Of a stretch of DNA of 5,983 nucleotides, positions 1 through 5,001 are shown one piece after another. The stretch lies in the NCBI GenBank assembly GCA_030150335.1, contig JASLGC010000094.1, positions 1 to 5,983 of the forward strand, written 5' to 3'. The notes under the pieces are model-generated. The model worked only from the letters and a program-made list of their open reading frames with translations. It searched no databases and was not told the DNA's origin. The translations under genes and the position numbers were made by a program. Numbering within the stretch: the first letter of the stretch is position 1; every line of letters begins with the position of its first letter. The DNA is from Flavobacterium sp. GTDB taxonomy: Bacteria > Bacteroidota > Bacteroidia > Flavobacteriales > Flavobacteriaceae.

Positions 1-70
1 ATTAAATAAAAAGTTGTAAATTTATAGTATGGTATGCATATTGCGTATCAAACACTTAAAATTTGTAAAT

Positions 71-469
71 ATGAAAAAGTTATTATCAATTTTGGGAGGA
101 GTATTTTGTAGTTTGTTAGTATTTCAAAATACGTATGCTCAAGAATTAGAAAATGATCAAAACCCTAATTATAAAGCGAGTTTGTCTAAGTATATGAGTA
201 TGAAAGATTCATTAACTGAAACATTGAGTACTACTGTACAAGATACTTACAAAGCTTATGATTGGTATGAAGCAAAGCAAGAGCGCAAAGCTCTAAGACG
301 TGAATATCGCCATGAGGAGCGTATGGCACGTGCTAAAAATAGAAATTATAGTAACTACAATGGTGGTTATTATAACGGAGGTTACTATGGTAATGGATAC
401 TACAATAATAGTTGGAATTGGTTACCAAGAATAGGATATCGCACTGGAAACTGGATGTTTTCACTGTAA
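71..469 (+). CDS. Small secreted protein with Gly/Tyr/Asn-rich tail, function unknown
   Basis: I do not recognise a named family. The 132-residue product begins with a clear Sec signal peptide: MKK, a hydrophobic core at about residues 4-19, and a likely cut after Ala23 (TYA|QE). There is no lipobox cysteine, so it is probably periplasmic or surface-exposed. Residues about 30-65 are polar (NPNYK, SLSKYMSMKDSL, TVQDTYKAYDWYE). Residues about 66-91 are strongly charged and helix-prone, with many Arg, Lys and Glu. Residues 92-117 are a low-complexity run of Gly, Tyr and Asn, followed by an aromatic end with four Trp counting W115, W117 and W128. An in-frame ATG at position 29 exists, but it would put 14 residues in front of a perfect signal peptide, so ATG 71 is preferred. 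The gene lies 48 nt before the LpoB-like gene on the same strand and probably belongs to that envelope cluster. Confidence is high that it is a secreted protein and low for any role. Confidence 0.8.
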   Translation: MKKLLSILGGVFCSLLVFQNTYAQELENDQNPNYKASLSKYMSMKDSLTETLSTTVQDTYKAYDWYEAKQERKALRREYRHEERMARAKNRNYSNYNGGYYNGGYYGNGYYNNSWNWLPRIGYRTGNWMFSL

Positions 470-517
470 ATCTTAAAAGAGTATAAAATATAGTAAAAAA
501 ATAATAAGAAGAAGATT

Positions 518-1111
518 ATGCAAATTAAACGTATTGCGTTAGCTACAATATTGGCTGCATCAGGGATATTCATCACATCATGTGGTCGTCAAGTAACAAG
601 AGTTGGAATTGAAGAAACTATCGACATTAGTGGTAGATGGAATAACACTGACTCAAGAGAAGTAGCAGGAGAAATGACAAGTCAAATCTTAAGTGGTTCT
701 TGGATTGGAGATCACCAAGAGAGCAATGCAGGTAAAAAACCGGTTGTTATTGTTGGTATGGTTCAAAATAAGAGTCATGAGCATATTGATGCTGAAACTT
801 TTGTAAAAGATGTTGAAAGATCTTTTATTCAGTCTCAAAGAGTGCGTTTAGTACAAGGAGGTAAAAAGAGAGAAGAATTAAGAGCAGAGAGAGCTGATCA
901 GCAAACAAACTCTTCTGTATCTACGATGAAGAAATTCGGATTAGAGAACGGAGCTGATTTTATTCTTCAAGGTTCTATTAACTCAATCGTTGATGCTCAC
1001 AAAAAGAAAAAAGTAGTTTACTATCAAGTGAATTTAGAATTAACTCATATTCAAACAGGAGAAGTTGTATGGATAGGAGAAAAGAAAATTGCGAAATACG
1101 TAAAGAACTAA
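518..1111 (+). CDS. LpoB-family lipoprotein (penicillin-binding protein activator-like)
   Basis: The 197-residue product resembles the LpoB family (COG3417). In E. coli, LpoB is an outer-membrane lipoprotein that reaches through the periplasm and activates the peptidoglycan synthase PBP1B. A lipoprotein signal peptide ends in a lipobox with Cys22 (ITSC|G). The folded domain starts near residue 74 and carries the family hallmarks: KPVVIVGMVQNKSHEHID (74-91), the Arg/Glu-rich EELRAERADQQ (119-129), ENGADFILQGSINSI (143-157), YYQVNLELTHIQTGEVVW (168-185), and the terminal GEKKI. The linker after Cys22 is not proline-rich, unlike the E. coli protein. The gene follows the small secreted gene by 48 nt and precedes the COG3014-like lipoprotein gene by 15 nt, which suggests an operon. 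No Shine-Dalgarno is visible, only an A/G-rich leader, which is usual for this phylum. Family membership is well supported; the partner synthase in this organism is unknown, so no gene symbol is given. Confidence 0.85.
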   Translation: MQIKRIALATILAASGIFITSCGRQVTRVGIEETIDISGRWNNTDSREVAGEMTSQILSGSWIGDHQESNAGKKPVVIVGMVQNKSHEHIDAETFVKDVERSFIQSQRVRLVQGGKKREELRAERADQQTNSSVSTMKKFGLENGADFILQGSINSIVDAHKKKKVVYYQVNLELTHIQTGEVVWIGEKKIAKYVKN

Positions 1112-1126
1112 TTTAAAATATTATAG

Positions 1127-2563
1127 ATGGTTTCATATAGAACCATATATTCTTTCACAAAAACATCAGTGCTTTTTGCATTGATGTTTTTCGTGTTTGG
1201 ATGTGCTTCTTATCACGATAGAATTACAGATTATTATCAAAAACTTGGTTCCTCACAATTTGATGAGGCAGATAAGGCATTGGATAAAAATGCGCTTTTG
1301 CAAAAGCCAAGAAATAAGCTGTTGTTCTATATGGAGAAAGGACGTGTAGCTCACTTGAAAGGTGATTACGCAAGTAGTAATAAATATCTGAATCAAGCAG
1401 ATCTTTTAGTAGAAGATGGATTAAAGAGCACTGGTGATGTTGCAGTAGGTTTATTCTTGAACTCGATGTCTCAAAATTATAAAGGAGAGGAGTTTGAGAT
1501 ATTTATGTTACATTATTACAAGGCTTTAAACTATTTGTACTTAGGTCAGTTTGACGAGGCTATTGTTGAAGCTCGCCGTATTACTTTACAAAATTATGCA
1601 CAAGGAGATAAATACAATGAAAAGAGTACTCGCTATTCTAAGGATGCTTTTTCTTTAAATCTTCAGGGGCTGATTTACGAAGCAAGTGGTAATTATAACG
1701 ATGCTTTTATTTCTTATCGAAATGCTGTTGATGTTTATAAAAATTCTAAAGGCGGTCTTCATTATGGTGTAGCGATGCCTGAGAGTTTAAAATACGATGT
1801 CATGATGATGGCTTCTCGTATGGGATTCAATAGCGAGTTAGATAAGTTTGAACGCGACTTTAAGATGAAGTTTGTTGATTCTGCTGTTACAGCGGGAGGA
1901 GAGCTTGTTATCTTTTGGGAAAACGGAAGAGCTCCTATCAAGGAACAGGAGAACGTTTTCTTCTCTTTAGTTAAGGGAGAAGATGGAGGAGTGTTTTTTA
2001 CAAATGCCTTAGGTATAATGATTCCAATTGATTTTGGTATTGCTGGTAAAACAAGTTTTAATGATGTCCATAGTTTAAATATTGCATATCCTAAATATAT
2101 TGTTCAAAAACCACCTTATACTTTTGCAACGGTTAAGTCTAATGCAATTAGTAAGCAAAGATTTGAGAAGGTAGAGGATATTGACGCTTTAGCTGTGATG
2201 ACATTGGATGAACGCGCAGGTAAGGAGTTGAGTAAGATATTAACTCGTGTAGCTGTGAAGAAATCAGCTGAATATGCTTTAAAAGCAGCAGCACGATCTA
2301 ACGGGAAAAACGGGGATAACAATGTTTTGTTAGAGGGTCTTGGATTTGGAGTGCAATTGTTTAATATGTTCTCTGAAAAAGCAGATACTCGTAACTGGCA
2401 AACATTGCCTGCTCAGATAAATTATGTTCGCGTTCCGTTGCAAACGGGAATTAATAAGTTGACAATAGAACTTGAACGTCCTACAGGTCAGCGAGTGGAG
2501 CATACTTTTGAAGTAGAAGGAAATGGAAAAATGCAGTTTTATAATTTTGCTACAATGCGATAG
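1127..2563 (+). CDS. COG3014-type TPR lipoprotein, envelope-associated
   Basis: The 478-residue product has an N-terminal hydrophobic segment (about 12-25) ending in a lipobox with Cys26 (VFG|CAS), so it is a probable lipoprotein. Residues about 35-206 form TPR-like helical repeats: one at about 64-97 (LLFYMEKGRVAHLKGDY), one at about 124-153 (HYYKALNYLYLGQFDEA), and one at about 172-206 (LNLQGLIYEASGNYNDA). Residues 258-274 (GELVIFWENGRAPIKEQ) and 419-450 (ADTRNWQTLPAQ, then VRVPLQTGINKLTIEL) match segments I recall as conserved in the uncharacterised COG3014 lipoproteins; the C-terminal part looks beta-rich. A helical Ala/Lys-rich stretch lies at 373-391. COG3014 genes often sit beside lpoB-like genes in other Gram-negative bacteria, and here the LpoB-like gene is 15 nt upstream. 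The Cys-rich gene starts 3 nt after the stop. Molecular function is unknown; a scaffold or partner role in envelope assembly is an inference. Confidence 0.82.
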   Translation: MVSYRTIYSFTKTSVLFALMFFVFGCASYHDRITDYYQKLGSSQFDEADKALDKNALLQKPRNKLLFYMEKGRVAHLKGDYASSNKYLNQADLLVEDGLKSTGDVAVGLFLNSMSQNYKGEEFEIFMLHYYKALNYLYLGQFDEAIVEARRITLQNYAQGDKYNEKSTRYSKDAFSLNLQGLIYEASGNYNDAFISYRNAVDVYKNSKGGLHYGVAMPESLKYDVMMMASRMGFNSELDKFERDFKMKFVDSAVTAGGELVIFWENGRAPIKEQENVFFSLVKGEDGGVFFTNALGIMIPIDFGIAGKTSFNDVHSLNIAYPKYIVQKPPYTFATVKSNAISKQRFEKVEDIDALAVMTLDERAGKELSKILTRVAVKKSAEYALKAAARSNGKNGDNNVLLEGLGFGVQLFNMFSEKADTRNWQTLPAQINYVRVPLQTGINKLTIELERPTGQRVEHTFEVEGNGKMQFYNFATMR

Positions 2564-2566
2564 ATT

Positions 2567-2920
2567 ATGAGTAAAAGTAAAGTTTGTACACATTGTAAGG
2601 CACCTATAGATTGCAATACAGCGGATATAAATAATTGTGCTTGTACCGAAGTTTCTATTTCAAACGCTACAAGGATGTTTTTAGGAGGCTCTTTTCACAA
2701 GTGTCTTTGCAATAATTGCTTGACTAAGTTTAACGATATGGTTGAGTTTGCGAAAGACAAGGAGTTGCCAAAGCGCCGTAGTGAAATGGAAGAAGGGGTA
2801 CACTATTATATGGAGAATGAGTATTTTGTTTTTACAGAATTGTATCATTTGATGAAGGGACAGTGTTGTCAAAATGGTTGTAGACATTGTGTCTATGGCT
2901 TTAAAAACAGGTATTTATAA
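2567..2920 (+). CDS. Cysteine-rich protein: CWC-like module joined to DUF5522-like module
   Basis: The 117-residue product contains 12 cysteines (7, 10, 16, 24, 26, 46, 48, 51, 100, 101, 105, 108) and no signal peptide, so it is probably cytoplasmic. Residues 7-51 resemble the cysteine-rich CWC family: CxxC, a later Cys16, CAC at 24-26 (Ala where the family name has Trp) and CLCNNC at 46-51. Residues about 79-110 resemble DUF5522: YYMENEYFVFTELYHLMKG followed by CCQNGCRHCVYG, with Val109 where Pro is usual. The cysteine spacing suggests zinc or iron-sulfur binding, but neither family has an assigned function that I know of. In many relatives the two modules are, from memory, separate small proteins, so this may be a fusion. 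It starts 3 nt after the COG3014-like gene and is almost certainly co-transcribed with it, though a cytoplasmic metal-binding protein has no obvious link to the lipoproteins. Domain calls are from recognition, not a search. Confidence 0.82.
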   Translation: MSKSKVCTHCKAPIDCNTADINNCACTEVSISNATRMFLGGSFHKCLCNNCLTKFNDMVEFAKDKELPKRRSEMEEGVHYYMENEYFVFTELYHLMKGQCCQNGCRHCVYGFKNRYL

Positions 2921-2962
2921 AAAAAACATATAGTAAAGAAAGGCGTGTGCGAATATAATATG

Positions 2963-2970
2963 TATTTTTG
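2963..2970 (+). promoter_or_regulatory. Probable promoter -7 element for mevalonate kinase
   Basis: TATTTTTG, followed by CA, matches the Bacteroidota -7 consensus TAnnTTTG. It lies 24 nt before ATG 2995, giving a short leader. There is no TTG at the usual -33 distance, only GTG trinucleotides at 2945-2949, so the upstream half is weak. The element contains the TTG at 2968, which argues against that codon being a start. Confidence 0.55.
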
Positions 2971-2974
2971 CATC

Positions 2975-2984
2975 GTGAATTCAC
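2975..2984. repeat. 10-bp perfect palindrome GTGAATTCAC in the 5' leader
   Basis: GTGAATTCAC reads the same on both strands. It sits 4 nt after the predicted -7 box and 10 nt before the mevalonate kinase start, that is, at or just after the expected transcription start. That position would suit an operator, but the site is short and stands alone, so chance is quite possible. Confidence 0.3.
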
Positions 2985-2994
2985 TTTTATAGCT

Positions 2995-3933
2995 ATGAAA
3001 GGACCATTATTTTATTCGAAGATTCTTCTTTTTGGAGAATATGGAATCATTAGAGATTCAAAAGGCTTATCGATTCCTTATAATTTTTATAAGGGAGCAC
3101 TGAAAATTGCAGATAAATTGGAGGGTGTGGCATTGAGCTCAAATGAAAGTTTGAGAAACTTTGCTGCTTATTTAAAAGATTTGCAAGAAACAGAGCCTAC
3201 ATTGGTACAGTTTGATTTAGAGCGTTTAAACAACGAGATTGAGGAAGGATTGTATTTTGATTCGAGTATTCCACAAGGATATGGTGTTGGAAGTAGTGGT
3301 GCTTTAGTTGCTGCTATTTATGACCAATATGCTTATGAGAAAATAACTGTTTTGGAAAACCTAACAAAAGACAAGTTACTTGTATTGAAAGGTATTTTTG
3401 GAAAGATGGAAGCGTTTTTTCATGGTACAAGTTCAGGTTTAGATCCATTGAACAGCTATTTAAGCCTGCCAATATTGATTAATTCAAAAGACAATATTGA
3501 ACCAGCAGGTATTCCTTCTCAAAGTGTAGATGGTAAAGGAGGAGTGTTCTTAATAGATTCTGGTATTGTTGGAGAAACTGCTCCGATGATTACTATTTTT
3601 ATGGAGAATTTAAAAGACCAAGGATTCCGTCAGATGTTGAAAGACCAATTTGTAAAACATACAGATGCTTGTGTTGAAAACTTCTTGAAGGGAGATGTGA
3701 AGTCTTTATTTAGTAATACAAAACAATTATCTAAAGTAGTACTTAATCATTTTAAACCAATGATTCCTGAGCAATTTCACAATGTGTGGCAAAAGGGAAT
3801 TGAAACAAATGATTACTATTTGAAGTTGTGTGGATCTGGAGGTGGAGGATACATCTTAGGTTTCACAGCAGATATTGAAAAAGCGAAAGAATCTCTTAAA
3901 GATTATAAATTAGAAGTTGTTTATCAATTCTAA
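2995..3933 (+). CDS. Mevalonate kinase (GHMP kinase family)
   Basis: The enzyme phosphorylates mevalonate with ATP to give 5-phosphomevalonate in the mevalonate route to IPP and DMAPP; it is cytosolic. The 312-residue product has the three GHMP signatures. The N-terminal FYSKILLFGEYGI (6-18) carries Lys9 and Glu15, equivalent to the GKxxLfGEh segment of mevalonate kinases. The ATP-binding loop is IPQGYGVGSSGALVAAI (92-108). FFHGTSSGLDP (141-151) holds the presumed catalytic Asp150. The C-terminal glycine loop is LCGSGGGGYILG (278-289). The length is close to that of other bacterial forms. ATG 2995 is chosen over the in-frame TTG at 2968, because the latter lies inside a promoter box and would add nine unconserved residues. 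The prenyltransferase gene follows after 59 nt. Diphosphomevalonate decarboxylase, often close by in relatives as I recall, is not in the window. It is distinct from the GYDIA-type GHMP kinases of the same phylum, as it lacks that motif. Confidence 0.92.
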   Translation: MKGPLFYSKILLFGEYGIIRDSKGLSIPYNFYKGALKIADKLEGVALSSNESLRNFAAYLKDLQETEPTLVQFDLERLNNEIEEGLYFDSSIPQGYGVGSSGALVAAIYDQYAYEKITVLENLTKDKLLVLKGIFGKMEAFFHGTSSGLDPLNSYLSLPILINSKDNIEPAGIPSQSVDGKGGVFLIDSGIVGETAPMITIFMENLKDQGFRQMLKDQFVKHTDACVENFLKGDVKSLFSNTKQLSKVVLNHFKPMIPEQFHNVWQKGIETNDYYLKLCGSGGGGYILGFTADIEKAKESLKDYKLEVVYQF

Positions 3934-3942
3934 TTAGAAAGT

Positions 3943-4001
3943 AGAAATGTTATAACCTTTCGCTTCGGCGGATAAATTTAGATACAAGAAAGAAATGTTA
4001 T
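3943..4001. repeat. 11-bp direct repeat AGAAATGTTAT flanking the mvk-prenyltransferase spacer
   Basis: AGAAATGTTAT occurs at 3943-3953 and again at 3991-4001, 48 bp apart. The second copy covers the start codon of the prenyltransferase gene (ATG 3995). The first copy gives ATG TTA TAA at 3947-3955, a two-codon reading frame. GTTATAAC at 3949-3956 is also an 8-bp palindrome. Whether the duplication is used or accidental cannot be told from sequence. Confidence 0.45.
3959..3972 (+). other. Mini-hairpin with UUCG tetraloop in the mvk-prenyltransferase spacer
   Basis: Arms 3959-3963 (TTCGC) and 3968-3972 (GCGGA) pair over five positions, including one G-U pair, around a TTCG loop closed by C-G. 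This cUUCGg arrangement is unusually stable in RNA. It is the only GC-rich patch in the spacer. No T-run follows (TAAATTTA), so it is a poor classical terminator; a role in processing or translation of the downstream gene is possible. Confidence 0.4.
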
Positions 4002-4924
4002 CTAGGAAAAATAAATTACTCTTAGCTAAGATATTCAGCTTGTTCTCTGTAGTGAGAGGTTATAATATTTTTATAATTGTTTTGGCGCAATACTTAGCGT
4101 CTATATTCATTTTTGCACCTCAGAAAAGAGCACTTGATGTAGTATTAGACTGGCGTCTATTCTTGATTATCTTTTCATCTTCTTTAGCGATTGCAGGGGG
4201 TTATATTATTAATAACTTCTATGATGCTGAAAAGGATCTGATTAATCGACCTACCAAGTCCATGTTAGATAAGTTGGTGAGTCAAGCAACAAAGTTACGT
4301 GTCTATTTTGCACTTAATTTTCTGTCTGTTTTGATTGTACTACCTGTTTCTCTTCATGTTTCTATGTTTTTTTCAGGTTATATATTCTTATTGTGGTTCT
4401 ATTCACATAAACTAAAGAAATACCCAATCATCGGCAATCTAACAGCTTCGTTACTTGCAATGTTGCCTTTCTTTAGTATTCTAATGCATTTTAAGTTTTT
4501 TTATTCTACAATATTTCTGCATGCTTCTTTTTTGTATCTAATTATTTTGATACGTGAGTTGATTAAAGACATGGAGAATATTAAGGGAGATTTTGCTAAT
4601 AATTACCAAACTATTCCGGTTCGGTTTGGAGAAAAGAAAGCAAAAGAAATAATCACTGCAGTAACGCTATTAACGCTTATTCCTATTTACTTTATAGTTA
4701 GGGATCACGCTTTAGAAGTAGGCTATATGGTTTACTACTTCTATTTAAGCATAGGTGTGTTGGTACTATTTCTATATAAATTATGGAGATCTGTTACTTT
4801 GAGCGAATACCATAGCTTGCATGTGAGTTTAAAATTACTAATACTTTTAGGGGTGTTTTCAATTATATTGATTAATCCTGAGGTAGTAGTAAGCGGTAAG
4901 ATTCTACTCGAAGAGTCTTTATAG
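3995..4924 (+). CDS. UbiA-superfamily prenyltransferase, DGGGP synthase-like
   Basis: This is an integral-membrane prenyltransferase of the group annotated in flavobacteria as geranylgeranylglycerol-phosphate geranylgeranyltransferase. The archaeal enzyme adds a second geranylgeranyl group to GGGP to make the ether lipid precursor DGGGP. The 309-residue product has about eight or nine hydrophobic segments (roughly 22-40, 54-72, 103-121, 123-137, 148-165, 172-188, 217-235, 243-262, 277-295). The first Asp-rich motif is NNFYDAEKDLINRP (73-86); Asn74 takes the place of the first Asp of NDxxDxxxD, while Asp77 and Asp81 remain. The second motif is RELIKDMENIKGD (187-199) with Asp192 and Asp199, followed by TIPVRFG. 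The start is supported by the typical beginning MLSRKNKLLLAKIFSLFSVV. It lies 59 nt after mevalonate kinase and is followed at once by a hairpin. The true acceptor and prenyl length in bacteria are uncertain; a quinone substrate is an alternative. Confidence 0.85.
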   Translation: MLSRKNKLLLAKIFSLFSVVRGYNIFIIVLAQYLASIFIFAPQKRALDVVLDWRLFLIIFSSSLAIAGGYIINNFYDAEKDLINRPTKSMLDKLVSQATKLRVYFALNFLSVLIVLPVSLHVSMFFSGYIFLLWFYSHKLKKYPIIGNLTASLLAMLPFFSILMHFKFFYSTIFLHASFLYLIILIRELIKDMENIKGDFANNYQTIPVRFGEKKAKEIITAVTLLTLIPIYFIVRDHALEVGYMVYYFYLSIGVLVLFLYKLWRSVTLSEYHSLHVSLKLLILLGVFSIILINPEVVVSGKILLEESL

Positions 4925-4925
4925 T

Positions 4926-4950
4926 AATAAAAGTTTTGTAAACTTTTATT
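4926..4950 (+). terminator. Probable AT-rich terminator hairpin after the prenyltransferase gene
   Basis: A perfect 11-bp inverted repeat, AATAAAAGTTT (4926-4936) and AAACTTTTATT (4940-4950), surrounds a TGT loop. It starts 2 nt after the TAG stop. The A-rich left arm and T-rich right arm give the usual layout of flavobacterial terminators, but only one G-C pair is present, so the stem is weak. Because it is symmetric it could act in both directions. It ends 27 nt before the next -7 box. Confidence 0.55.
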
Positions 4951-4977
4951 GTAATGTTAATTAAAGCAGAGATTATC

Positions 4978-4985
4978 TATCTTTG
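4978..4985 (+). promoter_or_regulatory. Probable promoter -7 element for the pseudouridine synthase gene
   Basis: TATCTTTG, followed by CA, is a full match to the Bacteroidota -7 consensus TAnnTTTG and lies 16 nt before ATG 5002. At the expected -33 distance there is GTTAA (4956-4960) rather than a clear TTG; a TTG at 4949-4951 is about 26 nt upstream, somewhat too far. The element overlaps the reading frame that runs from the ATG at 4954, which supports the later start. Confidence 0.65.
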
Positions 4986-5001
4986 CAAAAATCTTTTTGA
5001 T

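Noticed and set aside
33..40. TATGCATA palindrome
   Set aside because: An 8-bp palindrome in AT-rich DNA is expected by chance, and it has no partner site.
57..65. TAAAATTTG as a -7 promoter element for the first gene
   Set aside because: The spacing is one base too long for TAnnTTTG, no TTG lies at a suitable distance, and transcription would start at or after the ATG. The promoter of this cluster is probably outside the window or not recognisable.
29..70. Upstream in-frame ATG at 29 as the start of the first gene
   Set aside because: It would place 14 extra residues before a complete signal peptide beginning MKK at position 71.
2116..2593. Minus-strand open frames inside and at the end of the COG3014-like gene
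   Set aside because: They lie opposite well-supported coding sequence, have no recognisable domain and no promoter.
2681..2887. Minus-strand open frame across the Cys-rich gene
   Set aside because: It is opposite a gene with clear cysteine motifs and has no family resemblance.
2921..2962. Terminator between the Cys-rich gene and mevalonate kinase
   Set aside because: No inverted repeat with adequate stem is visible; only an A-run follows the stop codon, so some read-through into mevalonate kinase is possible.
3953..3961. TAACCTTTC as a promoter for the prenyltransferase gene
   Set aside because: It departs from TAnnTTTG in spacing and final base, and no -33 element is present.
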